DNA of 35,195 bases. It comes from Lachnospiraceae bacterium. Lineage in GTDB: Bacteria > Bacillota > Clostridia > Lachnospirales > Lachnospiraceae. The notes below the pieces were generated by a model. The model was not told the origin of the DNA, searched no databases, and was given only the letters and a program-made list of their open reading frames with translations. This document shows, in pieces, positions 7,763 to 15,839 of this stretch. The stretch covers positions 1 to 35,195 of the forward strand of contig JAJQIL010000030.1 of the NCBI GenBank assembly GCA_021199235.1, read 5' to 3'. Made by a program: the position numbers and the translations under genes. Numbering within the stretch: the first letter of the stretch is position 1; the number at the start of each line of letters is the position of its first letter.

Positions 7763-7987
7763 ATGGAAACGGTAAATAAGAAGAACAAAGGAAAGAAGAC
7801 TGGACTTATAGCGGTAATTTCACTCGTGGTTGGAACGGCTGTTTTCGCTTTGCTGAAAGTTATGGCCGAATGGAGAACAGATTATATAACGGTTTCAAGA
7901 AGAGATGAGAATGGAGATGAAAAATATGTGGAAATGGCAAAAAGAGGGCTTTGGCACAGGGTGGCAGAACTTTTAAGAAAATTTTAG
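7763..7987 (+). CDS. Small single-pass membrane protein, 74 residues
   Basis: A lysine-rich N-terminus (METVNKKNKGKK) is followed by one hydrophobic helix, TGLIAVISLVVGTAVFALL (13-31), and a charged C-terminal part with RTDYITVSRRDENGDEKYVE. This predicts an N-in, single-span protein. AAGGGGGAAAG lies upstream of the ATG at rather long spacing. It is in the inter-array islet downstream of the two micro-ORFs. Family unknown; the call is a description only. Confidence 0.6.
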   Translation: METVNKKNKGKKTGLIAVISLVVGTAVFALLKVMAEWRTDYITVSRRDENGDEKYVEMAKRGLWHRVAELLRKF

Positions 7988-8006
7988 TGGACAGAAGGAA
8001 AAGAGT

Positions 8007-8119
8007 TTGTTTTTATTTTACAGGTTTTAGCATTAATAACGGATACAGCGGCAACTGTGACTGGATTGGCTTGGGCTCGGCAGGAACAATGGGAACAGTT
8101 GAAATTGAAAAGGAAATAG
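8007..8119 (+). pseudogene. Decayed copy of the 8391 gene (frameshifted)
   Basis: The stretch encoding FILQVLALITDTAATVTG aligns with FILPVLAAVAETAATVTG of the intact 8391 protein, but the reading frame is shifted by one base just after the TTG that replaces the start codon. The frame then runs into unrelated LAWARQEQWEQLKLKRK and a stop at 8117. It is followed by a decayed copy of the 8688 gene, so the gene order matches the intact cassette. Confidence 0.65.
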
Positions 8120-8163
8120 CAGAAATAGCAGAATAAATCTGAATGAGAAAGGTAAGGTGAGTT

Positions 8164-8230
8164 TATGATTTAAATCGGTGTTATGAATAAAGGCGATGGA
8201 GAAAAAATAATTCGAATTAACAAGCTTATT
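8164..8230 (+). pseudogene. Decayed copy of the 8688 gene
   Basis: ATGATTTAAATCGGTGTTAT, continuing GAATAAAGGCGATGGAG, closely matches the first 37 bases of the gene at 8688 (ATGATTAAGATCGGTGTTAT and on), but the third codon is a TAA. The match fades towards the next copy of the 48-bp repeat. Confidence 0.65.
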
Positions 8231-8278
8231 GCAACTTTTCAATCAAATCTGCACTATATATAAAATATGAGGAGGCGA
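8231..8278 (+). repeat. 48-bp direct repeat, copy 2
   Basis: Matches 6562-6609 at 44 of 48 positions. This copy contains TATATATAAAATATG in place of TATGTATTAAGTATG, which may be a -10-like element, and again ends in the ribosome binding site GAGGAGGCGA of the following GTG mini-ORF. Confidence 0.8.
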
Positions 8279-8279
8279 T

Positions 8280-8366
8280 GTGTATAGAGTAAGAATGAAA
8301 AATAACTTAGAATCTGCAACATGGGAACTGAAATCCGGAAATCAATATTCATACAAAAACACATAA
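8280..8366 (+). CDS. 28-residue small protein or leader peptide
   Basis: GTG start directly after AGGAGGCGAT (spacing is tight). The peptide is polar (for example MKNNLESATWELKSGNQYSY) with no hydrophobic segment. It sits in the same place, after the 48-bp repeat and before a Gly/Ala-rich protein gene, as the 35-residue ORF at 6606. This parallel is the main reason to list it; it may be a leader peptide. Confidence 0.35.
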   Translation: MYRVRMKNNLESATWELKSGNQYSYKNT

Positions 8367-8390
8367 GCGAATTTTAAGGAGGAAACAATT

Positions 8391-8672
8391 ATGTTATTTA
8401 TCTTACCGGTTTTAGCAGCAGTAGCAGAGACAGCAGCAACAGTGACAGGAACAGTATTGGCAGCGACAGGAACAGTTGGAACAGCGATAGCAACCGGAAC
8501 GGCAGCTGTGGGAGGAGCAGTCACAACAGCAGTAACAGCGGCAGCAACATCGGCAGGAATAGAGACAGCAACAGCGGTGGCAACAGGAGTCGTAGCAGGA
8601 GGGACAACAACTACAGGATTGAACATTGCAGCTATAAATACAGTAAAAGATGTAGTAGAAGAATTGGAATAA
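8391..8672 (+). CDS. Ala/Thr/Gly-rich small membrane protein, 93 residues
   Basis: The intact member of a cassette that also occurs as two broken copies (7130 and 8007). AAGGAGGAAACAATT provides an excellent ribosome binding site. After an N-terminal hydrophobic MLFILPVLAAVAETAAT the protein is built of Ala, Thr, Gly and Val (ATGTVGTAIATGTAAVGGAV) and ends with a short charged tail TVKDVVEELE. The composition suggests glycine-zipper helices that insert into or oligomerise in a membrane; holins and some bacteriocins look alike, but no family can be named. It is followed 15 bases later by the 8688 gene, and remnants show that the pair was duplicated together. Confidence 0.75.
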   Translation: MLFILPVLAAVAETAATVTGTVLAATGTVGTAIATGTAAVGGAVTTAVTAAATSAGIETATAVATGVVAGGTTTTGLNIAAINTVKDVVEELE

Positions 8673-8687
8673 AAGGAGGATGGCAGT

Positions 8688-8906
8688 ATGATTAAGATCG
8701 GTGTTATGAATAAAGGAGATGAGGTGCTCGGCGTTACAAATGATTTTATTGCGATCCGCAGAAGGAAAGGAGATGTAGATATTATTCCACTATTGAAGGA
8801 CTGCTTTCCATGGCAAATAGATACTGCAAATATAATCAACATCGGCTACGGGAAAAATATTGTAACAATGGAGACAGAGGACGAAGTGTCGGTTAGCAGT
8901 TTTTAG
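8688..8906 (+). CDS. Uncharacterised 72-residue protein, partner of 8391
   Basis: A good ribosome binding site (AAAGGAGGATGGCAGT) precedes the ATG. The protein is soluble in character, with alternating strands: MIKIGVMNKGDEVLGV, FIAIRRRKGDVDIIPLL, KNIVTMETEDEVSVSSF. It looks like a small beta-rich fold. It lies 15 bases after the Ala/Thr-rich gene, and the two were duplicated together, so they may work as a pair, for instance toxin and immunity. That pairing is an inference; no family is recognised. Confidence 0.65.
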   Translation: MIKIGVMNKGDEVLGVTNDFIAIRRRKGDVDIIPLLKDCFPWQIDTANIINIGYGKNIVTMETEDEVSVSSF

Positions 8907-8980
8907 CCACGCAGGAAAGGGCGGCAAGTAAAAAAATAAAATAATAAACCAGTAATTCGAGAGAAAAGGAGATGCAGAAA

Positions 8981-9175
8981 ATGGCAGGGAAAAGAAATCG
9001 TGTAGTGGTAGCTGTGATTAGTGGTATGACGGATACGCAGGCGGCAGATGTAACGAAAGAAATAATGAAAGCCAAGCAAAAAAAGGCGCCTAACGCGAGA
9101 GGTACAATTGCAAGTGGGAATGAAAACGAAGTTGGTGGTTTGTTGCAGCAGGGTTATAGAAAGCAGATAAAGTAG
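8981..9175 (+). CDS. Uncharacterised 64-residue basic protein
   Basis: The start at 8981 is preferred because AAAAGGAG lies about 10 bases upstream; the in-frame ATG at 8972 directly abuts that site. The protein begins MAGKRNRVVVAVISGMTDTQ, followed by a helix with ADVTKEIMKAKQKKAP, and ends LLQQGYRKQIK. It is basic and without a membrane span. A clear terminator overlaps its stop codon. It closes the inter-array islet; function unknown. Confidence 0.6.
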   Translation: MAGKRNRVVVAVISGMTDTQAADVTKEIMKAKQKKAPNARGTIASGNENEVGGLLQQGYRKQIK

Positions 9176-9212
9176 GGGCTGGGTGATTTAGTGATCATAC
9201 AGCCCCTGTTTT
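9174..9212 (+). terminator. Intrinsic terminator closing the inter-array islet
   Basis: AGGGGCTG (9174-9181) pairs with CAGCCCCT (9200-9207), followed by GTTTT and a second T-run. It shields leader 2 from read-through. From here to 9304 I see no gene. Confidence 0.85.
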
Positions 9213-9304
9213 ATCTGTTTTTGATTTAACATTTTCTGCACCATTCTGAAGAAGTATATTGATGCGTTTTTCGAAAAGGATGAAACAAATGAAGAAGTAT
9301 TTTT

Positions 9305-9476
9305 CTGAGTTCAATATATTTTGTTGACATTGCTGGATGAAAAGCTTATTATGAACTCAGAAATGGCGCGAGCCCCAAAAAATGATCTAAAAGTCCTCAT
9401 TATCAGAATATTCTGATAATTATTTGCAAAAACGACCTTCGGAAGCCGCATAAATAAAGGCTTTATCGAGGGTACC
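9305..9476 (+). promoter_or_regulatory. CRISPR leader of array 2
   Basis: Nearly identical to leader 1 from CTGAGTTCAATATATTTTG to the first repeat, including the 22 bp palindrome at 9399-9420. Scattered substitutions (for example GGTGG to GCTGG and TTTCTTT variants near the repeat) show that the copies have begun to diverge outside the promoter and palindrome. Confidence 0.9.
9324..9352 (+). promoter_or_regulatory. Sigma-A promoter in leader 2
   Basis: TTGACA (9324-9329), 17 bases, TATTAT (9347-9352). It should produce the array 2 pre-crRNA from about 9359. Confidence 0.85.
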
Positions 9477-12225
9477 GTAGAAATGAGGAAGCCCGCTATG
9501 AGGGCATTGACACGAGTGTTGCACATCTTCTGATCTTTCGGCTTTCTCGTAGAAATGAGGAAGCCCGCTATGAGGGCATTGACACTAACCGGATGAGTGT
9601 TTTCATACGTAGCCACATGAAGTAGAAATGAGGAAGCCCGCTATGAGGGCATTGACACCGTCGAAGAAGTCCTGACTTGTGCAGGTGGGTTCCTGGTAGA
9701 AATGAGGAAGCCCGCTATGAGGGCATTGACACCGTACTTCTTTGATGTCTCCCACTCATCCCAGCTGTGTAGAAATGAGGAAGCCCGCTATGAGGGCATT
9801 GACACAGTTTTAGTTTCCTCCTTATATTTTTATAATGGCGTAGAAATGAGGAAGCCCGCTATGAGGGCATTGACACCTCCTGGGCTATCATTTTGAGCTG
9901 TAACGCCCCATGGGTAGAAATGAGGAAGCCCGCTATGAGGGCATTGACACAAACCTTTCTTTTTCATTACTGCTCACCCCCATTCAGTAGAAATGAGGAA
10001 GCCCGCTATGAGGGCATTGACACGTTACACATGTTAAATCCCAGGGATTCTCACTCGTAGTAGAAATGAGGAAGCCCGCTATGAGGGCATTGACACATCG
10101 TCCGAATCGATACTCTTCGTCACCTCGTTCACAGTAGAAATGAGGAAGCCCGCTATGAGGGCATTGACACGTATTTCCAGCAGCAAGGACTGTTTCATCA
10201 TCAGCAGTAGAAATGAGGAAGCCCGCTATGAGGGCATTGACACAAAACACGACAAGCCAATGACAGTCGCAAGTGTTCGTAGAAATGAGGAAGCCCGCTA
10301 TGAGGGCATTGACACATTGATTGCTGCAATGCTTTCGGCTGTTTCCGATTCGGTAGAAATGAGGAAGCCCGCTATGAGGGCATTGACACAGAAATCTTGT
10401 ATAATAAGATCTCCCTCTTTCTTCGTAGAAATGAGGAAGCCCGCTATGAGGGCATTGACACATATGAAGAGTAGGTACTCGCTCTTCCAGCCGAGGTAGA
10501 AATGAGGAAGCCCGCTATGAGGGCATTGACACGCTCCGGAGACATCTCGTGTCTCGAGAACCACATAAGTAGAAATGAGGAAGCCCGCTATGAGGGCATT
10601 GACACCTCCAAGCCCACTTATCCCGTGGCCTTTGTTATCGTAGAAATGAGGAAGCCCGCTATGAGGGCATTGACACAAGGCCGTCATAATACCGCAACAA
10701 TACTCGGTTGTCGTAGAAATGAGGAAGCCCGCTATGAGGGCATTGACACTCATATAATATGTACTCATGGTACTCCTTCCTCCTGGGTAGAAATGAGGAA
10801 GCCCGCTATGAGGGCATTGACACGTCTGCGGCCTTAGCCTTTTCTACCCTACAGTACTCCATGTAGAAATGAGGAAGCCCGCTATGAGGGCATTGACACT
10901 CTCATCCGTTCATTGTTTTGTTCGACTTCTCTTTTTCGTAGAAATGAGGAAGCCCGCTATGAGGGCATTGACACTATTTTACCGCTCCCCACCTTTCTTT
11001 ACAGAATATCCGTAGAAATGAGGAAGCCCGCTATGAGGGCATTGACACCCTCCATCTTTCCGGCTATAAATGAACCTTTTTCCGTAGAAATGAGGAAGCC
11101 CGCTATGAGGGCATTGACACGTGACATCAACCGACGACCGCGGACTTCTTTCGTTGTGTAGAAATGAGGAAGCCCGCTATGAGGGCATTGACACATGTCT
11201 CATTCATTATGGTACTGTGACTCCCTCATCCCGTAGAAATGAGGAAGCCCGCTATGAGGGCATTGACACACTATGGCCTTTTCGTACTTACCGAGGCCAC
11301 AAGGTAGAAATGAGGAAGCCCGCTATGAGGGCATTGACACTTTCGTTGTTCGAGTATGCCCAAATCCTCAGAACATCGTAGAAATGAGGAAGCCCGCTAT
11401 GAGGGCATTGACACACTATGGCCTTTTCATATTTTCCAAGACCACTCGTTTGTAGAAATGAGGAAGCCCGCTATGAGGGCATTGACACATTTCTACTAAA
11501 GTATTCTTAGATTCTGTCAGCTTGTCGTAGAAATGAGGAAGCCCGCTATGAGGGCATTGACACATTCGTTTCTCCGACGAGCAAGCCATCAAGGAAGATT
11601 TTGTAGAAATGAGGAAGCCCGCTATGAGGGCATTGACACATTGCCGTAATGCTCTCCATCGCCTTCTGATCTGCCGGTAGAAATGAGGAAGCCCGCTATG
11701 AGGGCATTGACACCCTCCGATACCAATTGCCGTACCTCCAATGAGACCGGGTAGAAATGAGGAAGCCCGCTATGAGGGCATTGACACATAGTTGCTCCCT
11801 GTACGTTCTGATTCATTTTCTTTGTAGAAATGAGGAAGCCCGCTATGAGGGCATTGACACTACTCTATGATCGACTCATCTCTATAATCGATCATGTTAG
11901 TAGAAATGAGGAAGCCCGCTATGAGGGCATTGACACCGTTTTTTGTCATATTAAAACTCATATCTAATTCTGTAGAAATGAGGAAGCCCGCTATGAGGGC
12001 ATTGACACGATTAATTGGGGCTACTATTGCTATAATATCAAGTAGAAATGAGGAAGCCCGCTATGAGGGCATTGACACCCTCCGGACTCCATGAAGATAT
12101 ATGTAGAAGCGCCATCGTAGAAATGAGGAAGCCCGCTATGAGGGCATTGACACACTCGGTATCCGTTCGACCGTAGCATTTTGTTAAATGGTAGAAATGA
12201 GGAAGCCCGCTATGAGGGCATTGAC
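9477..12225 (+). CRISPR. CRISPR array 2: 38 repeats of 37 nt, 37 spacers
   Basis: Repeat starts run 9477, 9549, 9622, 9696 ... 12042, 12117, 12191. All repeats carry the TATGA loop variant and look uniform, in contrast to array 1. The last repeat is cut two bases early (TTGAC then CACC), 33 bases before the DUF6431 gene. Spacers are 33-39 bases. Spacers 25 and 27 (11270-11303 and 11415-11451) share their first 14 bases and differ afterwards at every third base. Spacer 22 (11049-11083) encodes on its complement the same EKGSFIAGK peptide as array 1 spacer 12. Spacers 7 and 18 contain a Shine-Dalgarno and ATG on the complement. Confidence 0.99.
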
Positions 12226-12257
12226 CACCAAATACTTGCAACACAATAGATAACGCG

Positions 12258-12830
12258 ATGGTGATTATCAGCGAGTACACGCTTGAACCAAAGCCAGGTA
12301 CAAATTTTTTCTATGTTCGGAGCAGGGCAGTCTGTGACTGCCCTTTTTGCGATGGCAAATTAAAGATGATTGGCAGCCGCCAACGCAAACTGAGGCGTTT
12401 GGACGGTGAGACGATAATCCTGATCATCCGGCGGTTTCGTTGTCTGGATTGCCTGCGCATCCATCATGAATTCCCGGATATCGTTGTTCCATATAAAAGA
12501 TATGACGCGGAGACGATAGAACGAATCATGATATCTATGCCCGCTGCAGATTCTGAAGATCTGGAGAATCAATCGACAGGATCAGAGAAAACTGTCCGCA
12601 CTTCTGAACTGGATTTTCCATGTGAACTCAGCACGGCTTTACGGTTAGTAGATTGGTTTCTTGGACTACTTGCATCTCTGAAACAATCAGAAAAAACGCG
12701 GCAGACCATGATCATGCGGCTGCTGCAGATCGAATCGATTTCCATAGACAATTTGAAAAATCTGGCAATCGGCTGGATGAAAAGCTTTATCCGTGCAGTA
12801 ATTGTTACGGAATATACCCGTTTTGCATAG
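12258..12830 (+). CDS. DUF6431 domain protein with zinc-binding N-terminus
   Basis: A 190-residue protein with the N-terminal DUF6431 pattern: IISEYTLEPKPGTNFFYV, then paired cysteines (CDCPFC and CLDC) that should bind zinc, RIHHEFPDIVVPYKRYDAETIE, and an acidic linker followed by helices. The family resembles the DNA-binding zinc module of transposases and is often found near mobile elements; no catalytic DDE domain is present here. There is no strong ribosome binding site before the ATG. It lies directly after the truncated last repeat of array 2, and a strong terminator hairpin is embedded in its codons 23-31. It may be a passenger inserted between array and adaptation genes, not a cas gene. 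Confidence 0.75.
   Translation: MVIISEYTLEPKPGTNFFYVRSRAVCDCPFCDGKLKMIGSRQRKLRRLDGETIILIIRRFRCLDCLRIHHEFPDIVVPYKRYDAETIERIMISMPAADSEDLENQSTGSEKTVRTSELDFPCELSTALRLVDWFLGLLASLKQSEKTRQTMIMRLLQIESISIDNLKNLAIGWMKSFIRAVIVTEYTRFA
12325..12348 (+). terminator. Intrinsic terminator inside the DUF6431 reading frame
   Basis: GGGCAGT-CTGTG-ACTGCCC followed by TTTTT: a perfect 7 bp stem, 5-base loop and U-tract. It lies in sense orientation about 120 bases after array 2, where a pre-crRNA terminator would be expected, yet within the coding frame. Confidence 0.7.
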
Positions 12831-12931
12831 CTTCGGAATGGCTCCTTTGCTAAACTGCCATTATAAGCTGGAGGACAATTATGATGCGGCTGTAAAGCTG
12901 CAGCATACGGCACAGAAAGGAGCGGCAGGAT

Positions 12932-14545
12932 ATGGCGGACGATCAAAAACGAGAAGCGCTTTCAACACCGGAGGAGATTCAAAAACTGGCGGAAGACCAG
13001 AGGCTGGAGAAGCGGACGGAAGTCTGGATGGGGATGGAACGGAAGACAAGCAGGCAGCGGGAAAAGGCGGAGAAATATTATGAGAACAATCTGATGCAGC
13101 TTATCATTGAGCATTACAGGGAGAAAAACGTAGATATGGTATTTGAGGAAGTCGACTACCTGATTCTCTCTGTCGGTACATCATATGAGCCGCTTCTTTT
13201 AAATATTTCCCTGATGAAGCCGAAGAGAATTCTGTTCCTTTATACGGAGGACTCTGAGAGTATTATTAATAAGGTTGTGAATTTCCTGCACCTGCAGGTG
13301 ACGGAGTATGAAAAGAGTAAGGTGGATCCGACGGATTCTCTGTCTGTTTATCAGAAAATCAAGGAAGCTTATGTGGCATGGGATCGTCCGGCGCGGGTCT
13401 ATATAGATTTTACCGGTGGAACGAAGACAATGTCCGCGGCTGCGGCGCTGGCAGGGTCATTGATCAATGTTCAGCTGGTCTATGTCGGTACGAACGAGTA
13501 TATGCCCTTTTTCCGTAAGCCGAAACCTGGGAGCGAGGAGCTGTTTTATATCGACAATCCGATTGAGGTGTTTGGAGACTTTGAACTGGAAAAAGTGTTC
13601 GCGTTGATTGAACGATTTAATTACGCGGGCGCTGCGGAAAAGCTGAAGGACTTAAAAGATAATCTGCCGGATCCGCTGAACCGCCAGCAGATCAATTTTG
13701 TGTATCTTCTTGTTCGGGTGTATGAATGCTGGGATGCGTTGGAATTTCAGCAGGCAAAAGAGATTATGGAGGAGCTGCTGAAAGAACTGAAACGGGATTA
13801 TCGGGTTCACAAGAAAATTCTGATGATGGATTTTCAGCCGATTCTGAATAATCAGTACAGGATTCTTTGTCAGCTGGATAAGATTCCGCCGCTGCTTCGG
13901 GAGAAAAAGCCGCAGGAAATTCTGAAAAACAAATCGGTGATCGTCGCACTGATGCATACGATGTACAGCAACGGGATACGGCGTGAGGAACAGGAAAAAT
14001 ATGATATGGGGGCACTGCTGTTTTATCGGCTTCTGGAAATGATCGTTCAGAAAAGACTGATGAATTATGGCCTTTATGTCTCAAGACCGGTGTACGATGA
14101 ACTGGATTTTTCACTTGCGAAGGGATATGAGAACCTTTCAAGAGAGGAACAGTTTGGGAAACTGAAATCAGAAAACGCGAATTTACGTCAGCGACTATTC
14201 CGTGGGAAACCGCTGGATTATCTGCCGAACCCGGTCGCGCTGTTGGATGGATGCCTTCTGCTGGCTTCGCTTGGTGATGCGGTGATTGTTGAGAACGGAA
14301 AAGATCCTCTGCCGCAGCTGCAGAAGATCCGTGCAATGGTATCCTTGAGAAACAACAGTATTTTTGCTCATGGACTGGGACCGGTGCAGCGGGAGGATTA
14401 TTTTAAATTCCGCAATTTTGTAACGGAACTCTTTCAGCATTTTTGTGAACTGGAGAAGGTGAACTTCGCGGTATACGAGCAGGCCTGTGCGTTTTTGAAC
14501 CCGATCAACTCGCAGTATTATCAGATTATGGGGGAACCCGGATGA
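12932..14545 (+). CDS. TIGR02710-type CARF-HEPN protein (Csm6/Csx1-like RNase)
   Basis: A second predicted cyclic-oligoadenylate-activated RNase. After a charged helical N-terminus of about 70 residues comes the CARF-like Rossmann part: VDYLILSVGTSYEPLL (74-89), KPKRILFLYTE (97-106), and the TIGR02710 signature IDFTGGTKTMSAAAALAG (158-175). The C-terminal helical part carries the HEPN motif RNNSIFAH (R473-H480, RX6H). Its 537 residues are slightly long because of the N-terminal extension. AAAGGAG precedes the ATG at about 9 bases. Its stop overlaps the cas1 start (ATGA), so it is part of the adaptation operon. It differs from the left-hand CARF-HEPN gene in family and in motif spacing. Confidence 0.87.
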   Translation: MADDQKREALSTPEEIQKLAEDQRLEKRTEVWMGMERKTSRQREKAEKYYENNLMQLIIEHYREKNVDMVFEEVDYLILSVGTSYEPLLLNISLMKPKRILFLYTEDSESIINKVVNFLHLQVTEYEKSKVDPTDSLSVYQKIKEAYVAWDRPARVYIDFTGGTKTMSAAAALAGSLINVQLVYVGTNEYMPFFRKPKPGSEELFYIDNPIEVFGDFELEKVFALIERFNYAGAAEKLKDLKDNLPDPLNRQQINFVYLLVRVYECWDALEFQQAKEIMEELLKELKRDYRVHKKILMMDFQPILNNQYRILCQLDKIPPLLREKKPQEILKNKSVIVALMHTMYSNGIRREEQEKYDMGALLFYRLLEMIVQKRLMNYGLYVSRPVYDELDFSLAKGYENLSREEQFGKLKSENANLRQRLFRGKPLDYLPNPVALLDGCLLLASLGDAVIVENGKDPLPQLQKIRAMVSLRNNSIFAHGLGPVQREDYFKFRNFVTELFQHFCELEKVNFAVYEQACAFLNPINSQYYQIMGEPG

Positions 14546-15549
14546 GTGTACTTTATGTGAAAGAGCAGGGCTCCTATGTCAAAAAGAGTGGAGAGACGGT
14601 CGAGGTGATGTCCCGACAGAATGAGCGGTTGCTGACGTTCCCGGTAGCAAATCTGGATGGGCTATCTGTATTTGGAAATGTGCAGCTTACCACGCAGGCA
14701 TTGGCTTTTCTCCTGGAAAATGGTGTCGATGTAAGCCTGTTTTCCAGAAATGGCACCCTGATCGGTCAGGTACTGGCGGATGCGTCGAAAAATATTTTTC
14801 TCCGGCTGGCACAGTATGACGCCTATCAGGATTTTGACATCCGAATGGGGCTGGCCCGTGTGATTATCTGTAATAAGATAGAGAACCAGTGTCAATTGAT
14901 CCAGCATTACCGTTATAAAGATGGATTTTCACCTCAACAGGAACTGGGGAAGATGGAGAAGCTGAAAAGAAAGCTGGAGACCTGCATGACCTCGAATGAA
15001 ATACTGGGGGTAGAGGGAATGTGCAGTAATATTTATTTTTCCTGCTTTGCGCACATGGTCTCCTGCAATTTTGAGTTTAGCGGAAGAAACCGCAGACCGC
15101 CGAAGGATCCGATCAATGTGATCTTAAGTTTGGGATATACATTTTTGACAAGAGAAGTATGTACGGCTCTGGAAGCAGAGTCTTTTGAAGTGTATCTGGG
15201 TTTTTTACACGGCGTTAGATACGGACGAAAGTCCCTGGCACTGGATATGGTGGAAGAATTCCGTCAGCCGGTGGTTGACCGCTTTGTGATCCGGAGCTTT
15301 AACAAACGGATTTTAAACGAATTCGATTTTGAAGTGGAAGAAGATAAGGTGACACTTGCAGAAGAAGGATTCTCTAAGTTTTGCAGGGAATTCGAAAACT
15401 GGATGACCGGAAGAAAATCTGTACAGCCCGTCAATTATCGGAAACTGATTCGAAGCCAGGCGGCCGGGCTGAAGAAAGCTTTGCGGGATAAAACGGATTA
15501 TACGCCGTATCACTGGGAGGGCGGCCGTGATTTATGTGATCAGTTATGA
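14542..15549 (+). CDS. cas1: Cas1 integrase
   Basis: The catalytic subunit that joins prespacers to the leader-proximal repeat. At 335 residues it is full length. The N-terminal beta domain (MSVLYVKEQGSYVKKSG) is followed by the helical catalytic domain with E158 (ILGVEGMCSNIYF), H223 (GFLHGVRYGRKSLALDM) and the acidic pair of DMVEEFRQPVVDRFV (about 235-249). Translation is coupled to the preceding gene by ATGA, and its 3' end overlaps cas2 by 23 bases. Unlike the best-known RT-Cas1 proteins it is not fused to a reverse transcriptase; the RT is a separate gene downstream. Confidence 0.97.
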   Translation: MSVLYVKEQGSYVKKSGETVEVMSRQNERLLTFPVANLDGLSVFGNVQLTTQALAFLLENGVDVSLFSRNGTLIGQVLADASKNIFLRLAQYDAYQDFDIRMGLARVIICNKIENQCQLIQHYRYKDGFSPQQELGKMEKLKRKLETCMTSNEILGVEGMCSNIYFSCFAHMVSCNFEFSGRNRRPPKDPINVILSLGYTFLTREVCTALEAESFEVYLGFLHGVRYGRKSLALDMVEEFRQPVVDRFVIRSFNKRILNEFDFEVEEDKVTLAEEGFSKFCREFENWMTGRKSVQPVNYRKLIRSQAAGLKKALRDKTDYTPYHWEGGRDLCDQL

Positions 15550-15814
15550 CATCGAATCAGATCGGATGCGGACAAAACTTGCGAAGCTTCTGGAGGGATA
15601 TGGCGTGCGGATTCAATATTCTGTATTTGAATGCTCCCTCACAGAGCAGCGTTTTAAAAAGCTGTACAGGGAAATCCTGAAGCTGACGACAGAGGACTGC
15701 CCGGGAAGTGTTCGCTTTTATGCTATCTGCCGGAACTGTGAGAACCGGATTGTCACGATTGGAAAACCCATGAATGAACTGGCTGAGCACCGGAAAGAAA
15801 TCATTATTGTGTGA
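15527..15814 (+). CDS. cas2: Cas2
   Basis: The structural partner of Cas1, 95 residues, ferredoxin-like fold: MIYVISYDIESDRMRTKLAK with the conserved Asp at position 8, YGVRIQYSVFECSLTEQRF, and SVRFYAICRNCENRIVTIG. The start is a GTG within the end of cas1, giving a 23-base overlap. It is followed 25 bases later by the RT-primase gene. Confidence 0.97.
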   Translation: MIYVISYDIESDRMRTKLAKLLEGYGVRIQYSVFECSLTEQRFKKLYREILKLTTEDCPGSVRFYAICRNCENRIVTIGKPMNELAEHRKEIIIV

Positions 15815-15839
15815 ATCATGACGGAGGAGGAAAGAGGAT

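Noticed and set aside
8342-8842. 166-codon open frame on the minus strand
   Set aside because: It is the antisense of the Ala/Thr-rich gene at 8391. The codon bias, ribosome binding site and duplicated copies all support the plus strand.
11490-11526. Array 2 spacer 28 begins ATTTCTAC, the reverse complement of the first eight repeat bases
   Set aside because: Eight bases are too few to infer self-derived or inverted repeat capture; the rest of the spacer is unrelated to the repeat.
12080-12116. GTAGAA inside array 2 spacer 36, like the start of a repeat
   Set aside because: Only six bases match and the following bases differ; the spacing fits one normal spacer, so it is not an extra degenerate repeat.
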